From positions 907,501-971,500 of the forward strand of contig JACKAC010000001.1 of the NCBI GenBank assembly GCA_020635255.1: a stretch of 64,000 nt of DNA, written 5' to 3'. A program made the position numbers and the translations under genes. Source of the stretch: Ignavibacteriales bacterium (GTDB lineage: Bacteria; Bacteroidota; Ignavibacteria; Tepidaquicellales; Tepidaquicellaceae). The notes beneath the pieces are model-generated. The model was not told the origin of the DNA. It was given only the letters and a program-made list of their open reading frames with translations, and ran no database searches. Shown here piece by piece: positions 17,370 through 25,925 of the stretch. Numbering within the stretch: position 1 is the first letter of the stretch; each line of letters begins with the position of its first letter.

Positions 17370-17735
17370 CTATGCTGTTCTTAAAATTTTATCCATCTTT
17401 TTCCCTTTAGCTAATTCATCAACTAACTTATCAAGATATCTTACCTGTTTGGTTAGGGGATTGTCAATTTCTTCTATCCGGTATCCACAAATTGTGCCTA
17501 TTATCAAGTTTGCATTTGGATTTAGCTTTGCTTTCTTAAAAAAGACTTCAAAGGATGCTTTATCATCAATTAATTTTTGAAGCTTTTTATCGGTATAGCC
17601 AGTCAGCCATTTTATTACCTGATGGAGTTCATCTTTTGTCCTGCCTTTCTTCTCGACTTTTGTGATATAGTGTGGATAAACCGAAGCAAAGGTCATTTTT
17701 GCTATCCGCTCATTATGTTCGGGAGTAATTTTCAT
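17370..17735 (-). CDS. DUF2200 family protein
   Basis: A 121-residue soluble protein resembling the DUF2200 family over its whole length: RIAKMTFASVYPHYI.KVEKKGRTK.EL..VI.WLTGY, then FF..A..NPN..LI.G.ICGYRIE.I..PL...R.LDKLVDELAKGK. The function of the family is unknown; the fold seems mainly helical. It is 19 bp upstream of the phosphoesterase gene and 28 bp downstream of pdxH, so it is probably co-transcribed with them. Confidence 0.85.
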   Translation of the reverse strand: MKITPEHNERIAKMTFASVYPHYITKVEKKGRTKDELHQVIKWLTGYTDKKLQKLIDDKASFEVFFKKAKLNPNANLIIGTICGYRIEEIDNPLTKQVRYLDKLVDELAKGKKMDKILRTA

Positions 17736-17763
17736 TGTTTGATTTATTGTTTTGGTGGTAGAT

Positions 17764-18408
17764 CTAAGGGTTGAGTCTAGTTATCACCCAGTTACCGTTT
17801 TCAAGTTTATATGTAATACGATCGTGCAGGCGGTTTTCGCGTCCCTGCCAGAACTCAAATTCATCCGGGACAAGCCTGTATCCGCCCCAATTTTCCGGCA
17901 TAGGTATTTCTTTCTCGTTGTATTGAGCGGAAGCGATGTTGAATTTTTTAAGAAGTTCATCACGACTTTCCAGAGGGGCGCTCTGATGCGAAACGAATGC
18001 TGCTATCTGGCTATCGCGTGGACGTGAGTGGAAATATTCTTCAGATTCCTGCGCAGAGATCTTTTCGATCTTCCCGTCTATCCTGACCTGTCTGTGGTGG
18101 TCGCTCCAATAAAAGAGGAGCGACGCATATGGATTTATGAGAAGGTCGCGTCCTTTACGGCTGGAGTAGTTGGTAAAGAATACGAAACCGCTATTGTCGA
18201 ATTCTTTAAGCAGGACAATGCGCGCGCCGGGGCGGTTATTTTCTCCGCAAGTGGATAGTACCATTGCATTGGCGTCGGGACGATCCTGTTTGAGGAATTC
18301 TTTGAACCATGTATCAAATTGTGTGAACGGCTCAGGGGAAACATTCTTTTCGTCCAATTCACCGGACTCATAGTCAAATCTCATGTCTTTCAGGTCGCGG
18401 TTTACCAT
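17764..18408 (-). CDS. pdxH: Pyridoxamine 5'-phosphate oxidase
   Basis: PdxH oxidises pyridoxine or pyridoxamine 5'-phosphate to pyridoxal 5'-phosphate with FMN and O2, in the cytoplasm. The 214-residue length is standard. Family blocks are present: PF.QF..WF.EF (residues ~27-38), NAMVLSTCGENNRPGARIVLLKEFD, GFVFFTNYSSRKGRDL for FMN binding, FYWSDHHRQVRI.G, SRPRDSQIAAFVSHQS, and WGGYRLVPDEFEFWQGRENRLHDR near the C-terminus. Its ATG directly follows the TAG of the upstream lipoprotein gene, implying translational coupling. An O2-dependent enzyme implies at least occasional aerobic life. Confidence 0.96.
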   Translation of the reverse strand: MVNRDLKDMRFDYESGELDEKNVSPEPFTQFDTWFKEFLKQDRPDANAMVLSTCGENNRPGARIVLLKEFDNSGFVFFTNYSSRKGRDLLINPYASLLFYWSDHHRQVRIDGKIEKISAQESEEYFHSRPRDSQIAAFVSHQSAPLESRDELLKKFNIASAQYNEKEIPMPENWGGYRLVPDEFEFWQGRENRLHDRITYKLENGNWVITRLNP

Positions 18409-19212
18409 CTATTTCAAATATAATGATTTCATAGAATTCTTTATCGAGTCGGAGATTATTTCTTTGCCAACACCGGAGTTAGAAATCGAAGTGCTGATTA
18501 TCATTGTATTGTCGTCATTATTGAATTTCTTGTCCCCGTTTGAATCTTCGGTGATATACATATAGATACGGTCGTTTGCATCATCGGTCTTCCAGTCGAT
18601 GAGCTGTATCCTGTCAGGAGAGATTTGCCTGACATCCTTTCCGTAAAGGGAGCATTTATAGACGGTCTCACCGTCGTCGCCATCTATGTCATTGTCATTA
18701 TTGTAATCCTGTTCAGATAGTGTGAATATAATGAAATTGCCCTGCGTGGTGTCAGCTCCGCGTTCTGACGGGATGTAAAATTTATTAATAAATGCTTTGC
18801 GGTCGAGCAGTGAGTAACACGTACTGTCAGAGCTATTGTAAAATAATACGTTGTACATATTGCCATAGTTGAGCCTATTATAGCTGTCGGAATATCTGGT
18901 GTAGAGCTGTTCAGGTGAAAAATACTCACGCTTGAGCTTTCCGAATATATCTTCATCCGTGCTGGCGAGACGTACCGGTATTAATACGTAGGGTGAATTT
19001 CCAAGCAGGTACGGGTTTCCGTAAACGATCTTCATTTGTACTTCCTCGGCGTCCTCATCTTCATCTTTGCCGGATCTTTCAAATTTCTCCGACCTGTCTT
19101 TATCTTTTTCGGCATCTTCGTCTTTGTCTCTGTCCCTAAAGCGGTTGCAAGCCACCACTACCGCAAAGAGGACAAAAACGGCTAAAATAAATTTAAACTT
19201 TCCCATAATCAT
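18409..19212 (-). CDS. Lipoprotein with acidic linker and Asp-rich repeats
   Basis: A 267-residue protein not assignable to a named family. The N-terminus has a hydrophobic segment ending in VVVAC, a good lipobox, so the mature protein probably starts at about Cys22. A highly charged Asp/Glu/Lys/Arg linker follows (about residues 24-58), then a globular part with paired VLIPVRLAS and LFYNSSDSTCYSLLD. Two Asp-rich loops, YNNDNDIDGDDG and DSNGDKKFNNDD, resemble calcium-binding DxDxDG repeats. Two ATG codons open the frame (MIM); the second, at 19206, is equally possible. The gene abuts pdxH, which is odd for a surface protein and a biosynthetic enzyme. Role unknown. Confidence 0.7.
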   Translation of the reverse strand: MIMGKFKFILAVFVLFAVVVACNRFRDRDKDEDAEKDKDRSEKFERSGKDEDEDAEEVQMKIVYGNPYLLGNSPYVLIPVRLASTDEDIFGKLKREYFSPEQLYTRYSDSYNRLNYGNMYNVLFYNSSDSTCYSLLDRKAFINKFYIPSERGADTTQGNFIIFTLSEQDYNNDNDIDGDDGETVYKCSLYGKDVRQISPDRIQLIDWKTDDANDRIYMYITEDSNGDKKFNNDDNTMIISTSISNSGVGKEIISDSIKNSMKSLYLK

Positions 19213-19254
19213 CCTTTTTTTATTAAAATAACAAAGCTTTTGGTATTAATAAAC

Positions 19255-20481
19255 TTATTTCCTAATCAGATCAATATTGCCGATGTATTTGCTCATAATT
19301 TCCTCGGAAGGAAATTCGACATTTTCGTTGTATAGGTATTTATTAAAGTAATTAACCATAAGTTCATCCATCAAAGGGATAAAAGTGATCTGATTGACGT
19401 CACCGGTGAAGGATCCTTTGTCGAATACAGGTGGATAGGCTATCATATCGGTAAAAGCAAAGTGGTATGTCTTTGGGATAATAATAGTGTATAGATCGCC
19501 GGAGCCGGACTTCAGTATGGCATCGTTCATAAGTTTGTTTGCGTCGCTGTAAATCATAGCGTAGCTGAAATTGAGATCCTTTCCCAGCAGGTCACCATAC
19601 TGGAAGCCGTCCATATTCATTACAGCTTTGATACGGCTGTCGTAGAGGGCGAGCTGTCCGGACATAGCTCCACCGAACGAATGTCCGAGAGCGCCAATAT
19701 TTTGTTTGTCCATTTTGTCCAGCAGAAATAAGGGGATCATACCCGACGGACTGTCGAGTTGGTTTAGGAGGAATTCCGCATCTTTTACCCATTCCTTGAG
19801 GCTTTCCTGCGCGATGGGGGAGTTTTCAAGAACGCTTTTGGTTGCTTCTATTCTCTCTTCATCCGTCGAGGCATTTTTCATAACGGCATACTCCATGAGA
19901 TTTTCCTGAAGCATTTGATTAGCGCGTTCTTCAGAAAGGTATATAGATTTGCCCCCGGTTTCGATTTCAACAGATTCATACGGGTGTGTAAGGCTAAGGA
20001 CGATAAAGCCATTCGATGCAAGTTCCTCCGCCATAAAGGTATAAAGTTCGGGTATTCCCAACCCGTACCCGTGTGAAAAAATAATCACCGGGTATGAAGA
20101 GCGGTTGCCGGAGACAGTCGCGTTTACGTAAGAGTTCGTATTAACTTCGCCGATAAGGTCGAAAAGTTTTTCCGGGATGTCGAACATGTTCCAGAAATAT
20201 TTCAGTGTGTCAGCATTGTAGCCGGCGAGATATTTAAGGGTTACATTCCCGGATACATCATCAGCGGGGTACCACGCGCGTACGGTGAATTCACGGAAGT
20301 CGTATTTTTCCTCGGTAAATGTTTCTTCCCGATAAACATCTTTTAGAGTGAAATTCGTTGTGCCTACGCTGTAATTACCTGTGGGGGTAGGGAGTGAGAA
20401 GGTCTGAGAGAAACCGTGAAGGCTCAATAAAAGAAGTAAAGCAAAGAAAAGCGTTATTTTTAGCAATATGTATCTTCGCAT
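19255..20481 (-). CDS. Exported PAF-acetylhydrolase-like alpha/beta hydrolase
   Basis: A 408-residue protein with a signal peptide (hydrophobic residues 5-24, ending GFSQ). The fold resembles platelet-activating-factor acetylhydrolase/dienelactone hydrolase-type esterases: RAWYPAD, YPVIIFSHGYG (oxyanion-hole region, residues 130-140), ELASNGFIVLSLTHPYES, and the nucleophile elbow GHSFGG with Ser268. Asp291 in MNMDGF and His340 in KTYHFAFTD complete a plausible triad in the order and spacing seen in PAF-AH. The likely substrate is a short-chain ester or phospholipid; this is inference. It lies 42 bp upstream of the lipoprotein-pdxH run but may be separately transcribed. Confidence 0.82.
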   Translation of the reverse strand: MRRYILLKITLFFALLLLLSLHGFSQTFSLPTPTGNYSVGTTNFTLKDVYREETFTEEKYDFREFTVRAWYPADDVSGNVTLKYLAGYNADTLKYFWNMFDIPEKLFDLIGEVNTNSYVNATVSGNRSSYPVIIFSHGYGLGIPELYTFMAEELASNGFIVLSLTHPYESVEIETGGKSIYLSEERANQMLQENLMEYAVMKNASTDEERIEATKSVLENSPIAQESLKEWVKDAEFLLNQLDSPSGMIPLFLLDKMDKQNIGALGHSFGGAMSGQLALYDSRIKAVMNMDGFQYGDLLGKDLNFSYAMIYSDANKLMNDAILKSGSGDLYTIIIPKTYHFAFTDMIAYPPVFDKGSFTGDVNQITFIPLMDELMVNYFNKYLYNENVEFPSEEIMSKYIGNIDLIRK

Positions 20482-20520
20482 AATTCAAATTACCAAAGAG
20501 GGATCGCAAATAAAATGATA

Positions 20521-20550
20521 TAAAAAAGAAGGGAAGACCGAAGTCTTCCC
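20521..20550 (-). terminator. Intrinsic terminator with TTCG tetraloop
   Basis: On the minus strand, GGGAAGAC-TTCG-GTCTTCCC, an 8-bp stem with a stable UUCG loop, is followed by TTCTTTTTT. It lies about 50 bp after the stop of the gene at 20602. Confidence 0.85.
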
Positions 20551-20601
20551 CGTTCTCATTTAAACGATATCGGAGGGATATCTTGGTAAAATGAGAGACT
20601 C

Positions 20602-21489
20602 TTAGAAAGTGAACGTCATACCTACCTTGTAGGTATCGAAGCTTAGCGGTGCTTCTCCTCCAAAGGGCCAGTTCATCTCTGAGCGTCTTAGCTCGTAGAT
20701 ACCATATGAGTATCCGCTCCTCAAGGCAAAGTTTACGATTGTACCGAGTATAGGAGAGTTGTGCATTACATTATCTATGAATTCACCCAGAAAGAATGAG
20801 CCGACAGTTTCAACGAGCATGCTACCCATTTGCACTGCAAAGAGGTGTCTCGGAAAAACGATGGCTCTTTCATATTTAGCCTGCAGTGTGATTAGCGGCA
20901 CGATCTGCAAGTTAATACCGCTCTCGGTCAGTGTACCGAAGCGGAATGTTTCGTTGAAATTACTAAGGAGATCTGCGTCATTCTGTGATAATGTAACGTT
21001 GTCTTTCATGTCAAATCTCGACCATACGAATGCGCCGGAAGTATAAGGCATGATAGCGCTTTTGCCAAGCTCTACGCCATAACCTTCTTTGTAGCCGAGT
21101 CCGAATCTCCACGTTTGGGAATTCAGTTCGTTCGTATTGAGATTTGAATTAAGATCTGTGGAAGCGAGACTCAGGAATGAGTACCCGTTTCTGTATTTAA
21201 GTACACTCTTACCGTATCTGCTATTGCTTTGAGTAGAATAACCGAGTTTAAGCTCGAGCATTCCGGCGTTATTTATTTTTTCATTAAGTCCATTCAGACT
21301 TATATCAGAAATACCATAGGACATTTCCAGGATAGGTTTATCGAGGAACCTGCCCCTGGGGAAATCGTGATTTGTAACGACTTCCTGTTTAAGGTTGCTT
21401 AAGTCTATGGTACCAATATCTTGTGAAAATGAATTGTTGGAAAGAAGCAAAAGAAAAGAAAATAGCGAAATAATAGTAGTTTTTGTCAT
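20602..21489 (-). CDS. Putative outer-membrane beta-barrel protein
   Basis: The product is 295 residues from the ATG at 21489. The frame is open to 21663, but that would overlap the end of the next gene; the internal ATG has a GAGG just upstream and begins a signal peptide (MTKTTIISLFSFLLLLSNNS ending FSQ). The mature protein alternates hydrophobic and polar residues (KLGYSTQSNSRYGKSVLKYR, WRFGLGYKEGYGVELG, INLQIVPLITLQAKYERA) and ends in a terminal aromatic strand, KVGMTFTF, typical of outer-membrane barrels. One more hydrophobic helix-like stretch is near MGSMLVETVGSFFLGEFI. No family is recognised and the function is unknown. Confidence 0.7.
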   Translation of the reverse strand: MTKTTIISLFSFLLLLSNNSFSQDIGTIDLSNLKQEVVTNHDFPRGRFLDKPILEMSYGISDISLNGLNEKINNAGMLELKLGYSTQSNSRYGKSVLKYRNGYSFLSLASTDLNSNLNTNELNSQTWRFGLGYKEGYGVELGKSAIMPYTSGAFVWSRFDMKDNVTLSQNDADLLSNFNETFRFGTLTESGINLQIVPLITLQAKYERAIVFPRHLFAVQMGSMLVETVGSFFLGEFIDNVMHNSPILGTIVNFALRSGYSYGIYELRRSEMNWPFGGEAPLSFDTYKVGMTFTF

Positions 21490-21569
21490 CCTCAGCCCCT
21501 CAAAATTAGGTTTATTATAGTTTAGATGTAAGTGGGACCAAAAAGGTTGCATTAAATATGAAAAAAAAA

Positions 21570-23720
21570 TTATTTTAAAAACGTCATTTTTCGTGTAGAA
21601 ATGAAACTTCCGGTTTTGAGTATGTAGAAATAAATTCCGGATGAAAGGTTCTCCGGGTTCCAACAGTAGCTGTAAGAGCCGGGTTTGAGATCTTGATTTA
21701 CGAGGGTCGAAACCTCTCTGCCGGTGATGTCATATATCTTCAGCTGAACGAAGCCATTTTTGGCAATATCGAAAGCGATATTTGTAGATGGATTGAAGGG
21801 GTTGGGGTAATTTTGATGCAGTGAGAAACCGTCGGGAATTTGCGAAGAAATTTGATTAATGCCAGAGGTAAAATTACCACCTCCGTTAGTTGTTTTTAAA
21901 ATTGTTGCGTTTTCCCCAACAATAATTCCAGTGTTATCATTAAAAAAATGGATATCATACAAATAATTATTTGTTGGTACATAAAGTGGATACCAGTTCT
22001 CACCAAAATTAGTACTTTTATAAATTATACCTGTGCCAGCAAGGTATCCTACACTGTCAGATGAAAAATAAGTATTCTGAAATATTGTGGTTGCAAGAGT
22101 TCCGGGCAGTTTTTGAGTCCAATTTATTCCTCCGTTAGTGGATTTAAGAAGTCCTCTACCGGCCGCATATACAGTATTTTGATCGACAGCATATAAAGAT
22201 AAAATATATTGATTATCCAGGTTTGAAATAAGAGCCCAGTTTTGTCCGGAATTGGTTGTTTTATAAATTGAAGCCATATATGGATGGACATAACCGGAAA
22301 GGAAACCGGTATTTTCATCGGCAAAGATAATGTTATCCAATTCAATATTACCAAGATTCATATGTAAAGACCAATTATTTCCTGAATCGGTAGTTCTAAA
22401 AATATTTCCGTCATTATCTACAGTATATCCAAGTGTTTGGTTAACAAATTTAATACTTTGTAAACTGCCTGATGGAATAGCAATAGAATCGGCAACGAAC
22501 CAGTTATTACCCCCGTTCGTTGTTTTAAGCAAATCTCCATTCCAACTATTTCCTCTCACGCAGTATCCTGTTGAGCTGTTAATGAAATCAACATCCGCAA
22601 TATGATTATAAATTGTTGAAGTAAGGGTATTGACATTATTCCAATTTTCGCCGCTGTTGGTTGTTTTTAAAAGCGCTCCGGTCCACCCTACAACGAAGCC
22701 GGTATTTTGGTCAATAAAACATGCAGATAGCAATCTTGTTGAGGCAGTCCCATTTCCTGTAGGACCGCTAATATTGCTCCAGTTTAAACCACCATTTGAC
22801 GTTGAGATAATATTATTTGATCCAGTGATATAACCTGTATTAACATTATCGAAATGCATTTCTAAGGGATGGAAGATACTGTATTCTTTCTCGGTCCAGT
22901 TTGCACCAGAATTTGTAGTAAAGTACAAGCTTTTTCCCATTACGTATCCAGTCGAGTAATCGAAAAAGTGACCGTAGCCGCCTACCAGGGAATCAGGATT
23001 ACCAAGAGTATCCCATGTTAAGCCACGGTCGGTTGTCAAATAAGTAAGGTAATCGTGAAAAGCGAACCCGGTATCGCTATTAATGAACTGCATGTTGTTA
23101 ACTAATCCTAGGCTGGTTATTATTACCGTCCAATTAATACCTCCGTTTGTAGTTCGGATCAATGATGCGCCAGGGAATAAAACGTCTCCTCCGCAAACGA
23201 GTCCGGTATCCTTATTAAAAAAGTGCAAGTCCCTAACCTCAATTATAGAATTTACAGACCTTGGCGGGCTCCAATTAATGCCTCCGTTCGAGGTGGTGAA
23301 TAATGAGTATCTCGACAGGAGGAAACCATTATCCGTATCAAGGAATTGAATTGCCCTTGAGGATAAGCCATTTGGGTAGATATCAGTCGATATTACGGAC
23401 CAGTTTAATCCGGCGTTTGTGCTTTTTATGAAAAAGCCACCATTACCATACGTTGCAGCATAGTAGGTATTTTGGTCGTAACAAGATAGGGCGGTAATAT
23501 CGAACCTTAGATCCGCAACAGTATTGGAAAACTGCCATGTTACACCCCGGTCTGTTGTCATCTGAACTGTTCCACATTCTCCGACACTTACAAATTTTCC
23601 TGAGATTATCTTAAATGTATTAATTGAATTGCCCTGCGGGAATGGGTTTGTCCAGTACCATTGAGCGTAAATATTTGTAAAAGGTATTAAAAGTATGAAA
23701 AGAAGTAAAATTTTTTTCAT
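21570..23720 (-). CDS. T9SS-secreted Ycf48-like repeat protein
   Basis: A 716-residue exported protein with a signal peptide (MKKILLLFILLIPFTNIYAQ). Residues about 25-625 consist of many repeats of the type F.D..TGF..G.....I..T.NGG.NW......, the Ycf48/Asp-box beta-propeller repeat, so a large or double propeller is expected. The last ~80 residues form a type IX sorting domain (NYPNPFNPSTNIAFDIAKNG ... ISTRKMTFLK). Nothing links it to photosystem II assembly; the repeat is used widely in secreted proteins. The C-terminal coding segment is nearly identical in DNA to that of the next minus-strand gene (23798-25906). Confidence 0.85.
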   Translation of the reverse strand: MKKILLLFILLIPFTNIYAQWYWTNPFPQGNSINTFKIISGKFVSVGECGTVQMTTDRGVTWQFSNTVADLRFDITALSCYDQNTYYAATYGNGGFFIKSTNAGLNWSVISTDIYPNGLSSRAIQFLDTDNGFLLSRYSLFTTSNGGINWSPPRSVNSIIEVRDLHFFNKDTGLVCGGDVLFPGASLIRTTNGGINWTVIITSLGLVNNMQFINSDTGFAFHDYLTYLTTDRGLTWDTLGNPDSLVGGYGHFFDYSTGYVMGKSLYFTTNSGANWTEKEYSIFHPLEMHFDNVNTGYITGSNNIISTSNGGLNWSNISGPTGNGTASTRLLSACFIDQNTGFVVGWTGALLKTTNSGENWNNVNTLTSTIYNHIADVDFINSSTGYCVRGNSWNGDLLKTTNGGNNWFVADSIAIPSGSLQSIKFVNQTLGYTVDNDGNIFRTTDSGNNWSLHMNLGNIELDNIIFADENTGFLSGYVHPYMASIYKTTNSGQNWALISNLDNQYILSLYAVDQNTVYAAGRGLLKSTNGGINWTQKLPGTLATTIFQNTYFSSDSVGYLAGTGIIYKSTNFGENWYPLYVPTNNYLYDIHFFNDNTGIIVGENATILKTTNGGGNFTSGINQISSQIPDGFSLHQNYPNPFNPSTNIAFDIAKNGFVQLKIYDITGREVSTLVNQDLKPGSYSYCWNPENLSSGIYFYILKTGSFISTRKMTFLK

Positions 23721-23797
23721 GGCAGAAATTAGTTAATAGCGGGAGCCTTAACTTAAATTAAATATAAGTATTAAATATTTAAATATTCACACTAAAT

Positions 23798-25906
23798 TTA
23801 TTTCAACAAAAGCATTTTTCGTGTAGAAATAAAGCTTTCTGTTTTGAGTGTGTAGAAATAAATTCCGGATGAAAGGTTCTCCGGGTTCCAGCTGTAGCTG
23901 TAAGAGCCGGGTTTGAGATCTTGGTTTACGAGAGTCGAAACCTCTCTGCCGGTGATGTCATAGATCTTCAGTTGAACAAAGCCATTTACGGGAATATCGA
24001 AAGCGATATTTGTAGATGGATTGAAGGGGTTGGGGTAGTTCTGGCCTAAAGAAAACTCCTCAGGGACGGTATTGGAAATGGTATGAATTCCAATTATGTC
24101 GTGATTATTATAGTAATACAGCCCTCCTTTAAAATTCCCGACGAAAAGATCGGGGTCGGTGTCATTGTCGATGTCCACGAATTCAGGGCAGGAATTGCGT
24201 CCGGCATTAATATTTTTGAATGTGTGAGTTTGGAGAACGAAGTTAGGAACAGAAGGAGTGCCCTCGTTTTTATAATATGAAATATAACCGTCACGTTTAC
24301 CGATGAAAAGGTCATAGTCATTATCACCGTCGATGTCGTAAAAGCGTGGAACGCTTTCATCGCCTACATCAATACCCGCGTAGAATTTAGTGCGGAAGAC
24401 GAAGTTGAAATTCGATGCAGTGCCGGTATTTTCGTAATATTGTATGCGTCCATTATTGTCGCCTGCGTATAGGTCATAGTCTCCGTCATTATCGAGATCC
24501 ACAAGAGCGGGTGTATTTGCCTGCCCGAGACTGTCTACTCCGATGGTATTAAGATTTGCCTGGAAGACAAAATTGAAATTTGATTGCGAGCCGGTATTCT
24601 TGTAATATTTTGCCTTACCAAGGAAGTAGCTTCCAACTATCAGGTCGAGGTCGCCGTCATTATCGAGGTCAGCCAGCGCCGGGGAGTAATTAAAACTCTC
24701 GTACTGCAAGGGCAATGTATCAATTTGCAATGTGAACTGCGGGAGATTAGCAGTACCGGTATTCTTATAGAATGAAACTACCTGGTCGGTAGCACCGACG
24801 AGCATATCAGGCAGACCGTCGCCGGTTAAGTCAGCAATTGCGATGTTACTATTACTGCCTACATCCACAGGAACGAGGTAATTGTCTGTTGTTTTTTGGA
24901 AAAGCGGATTGTTTGCAGTACCGTTGTTTTTGTATAAGACGAAATTATCGCGTGTCTGTGATGCGTACAGTACGGAAACGAACATGTCCAGGTCGTTATC
25001 ATTATCAATGTCTACGAGGCGGACGGAATTATATCCGAGCGATTCAAAAGGCTGATTGCCGGGGTAATTGCTGTCCACAATAACCATGTTCGGATCAGAG
25101 ACAGTGCCATCGTTTCTTATATAATAAATTCCCTTGGAGAACAGGTCGCCAAAGAAAAGATCGAAATCGTTATCATTGTCCACATCGGCGAACTCGAATG
25201 CGTTTGCGCCGTGCCGTTCGTCGTCGGTTTGAAGCAGTGAGCCCGGTTTGTCGGCGGGTGAAATAATCAGAATATCTTCCCAGACATCGGTAATGTATTT
25301 AAAGTTGAATGCCGATGGAGTGCCGATGTTTTCGTAATACTTGATGCTTCCAATCGAAACCCCGGTGAATAGATCGAGGTCACCGTCATTATCCATGTCC
25401 TTAAATATCGTGTGACAACTCTGGTCCGTAAGGATCGTCGTGTCGGTATTTGTTCTTAATTCATTAACAGTGAGAGTGAACTGCGGATTGGTTGGGCTTC
25501 CCGTGTTTTTAAAATACCTGCATGTTTGGTTAGCCCATCCCGCGAAAAGGTCATAATCATTATCATGGTCAATGTCGGTAAAGTAGAACCATGTTTTAAT
25601 ATCGAGTCCAAGATATTTTTGAGAAATCAGCTGGAACTTAGCATTCTGCGGTGTGCCGATATTTCTATAAAAGTAAAGGGTTGTATCTTTATCGAAAGTA
25701 AACAGGTCATAGTCATTATCACCGTCGATATCGACGAATTGATAGCGGGTATCATCCAAACCTCCATTAAACGGCGCCATAGATTCACTACCGTGAACAA
25801 TGAATTTTATGCCGTCATAGCTCTGGACAAGATCCTGGGAGTAACCATTTTGCACAAAAAATGCGGTTAGGGACAGGGAAATCAATATTATATACAGGTG
25901 TCTCAT
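23798..25906 (-). CDS. T9SS-secreted FG-GAP/VCBS repeat protein
   Basis: A 702-residue exported protein with a signal peptide (MRHLYIILISLSLTAFFVQN, cleavage near YSQ). The body holds about a dozen repeats with FVDIDGDNDYDLF, LADLDNDGDLDLI and similar calcium-binding DxDxDxD loops followed by YYKN.GT....F.L, the FG-GAP/VCBS pattern of integrin-type beta-propellers. The C-terminal ~80 residues form a type IX sorting domain (NYPNPFNPSTNIAFDIPVNG ... ISTRKMLLLK). Calcium-dependent folding outside the cell is expected. Together with the preceding gene it forms a pair of neighbouring cargo genes separated by 77 bp. Confidence 0.87.
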   Translation of the reverse strand: MRHLYIILISLSLTAFFVQNGYSQDLVQSYDGIKFIVHGSESMAPFNGGLDDTRYQFVDIDGDNDYDLFTFDKDTTLYFYRNIGTPQNAKFQLISQKYLGLDIKTWFYFTDIDHDNDYDLFAGWANQTCRYFKNTGSPTNPQFTLTVNELRTNTDTTILTDQSCHTIFKDMDNDGDLDLFTGVSIGSIKYYENIGTPSAFNFKYITDVWEDILIISPADKPGSLLQTDDERHGANAFEFADVDNDNDFDLFFGDLFSKGIYYIRNDGTVSDPNMVIVDSNYPGNQPFESLGYNSVRLVDIDNDNDLDMFVSVLYASQTRDNFVLYKNNGTANNPLFQKTTDNYLVPVDVGSNSNIAIADLTGDGLPDMLVGATDQVVSFYKNTGTANLPQFTLQIDTLPLQYESFNYSPALADLDNDGDLDLIVGSYFLGKAKYYKNTGSQSNFNFVFQANLNTIGVDSLGQANTPALVDLDNDGDYDLYAGDNNGRIQYYENTGTASNFNFVFRTKFYAGIDVGDESVPRFYDIDGDNDYDLFIGKRDGYISYYKNEGTPSVPNFVLQTHTFKNINAGRNSCPEFVDIDNDTDPDLFVGNFKGGLYYYNNHDIIGIHTISNTVPEEFSLGQNYPNPFNPSTNIAFDIPVNGFVQLKIYDITGREVSTLVNQDLKPGSYSYSWNPENLSSGIYFYTLKTESFISTRKMLLLK

Positions 25907-25925
25907 TAGCTTAAATATATAATAT

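Noticed and set aside
21490..21663. N-terminal extension of the putative outer-membrane protein
   Set aside because: It overlaps the end of the neighbouring gene; the internal ATG at 21489 has a signal peptide and a nearby GAGG.
21570..23720. Photosystem II assembly factor Ycf48
   Set aside because: Only the repeat type is shared; the signal peptide and T9SS sorting domain show a secreted protein, and no photosynthesis gene is present.
23798..25906. CRISPR-like or tandem DNA repeats in the VCBS gene
   Set aside because: The regular GTCATTATC-type sequences are the coding signature of Asp-rich calcium-binding loops, not a DNA-level repeat array.
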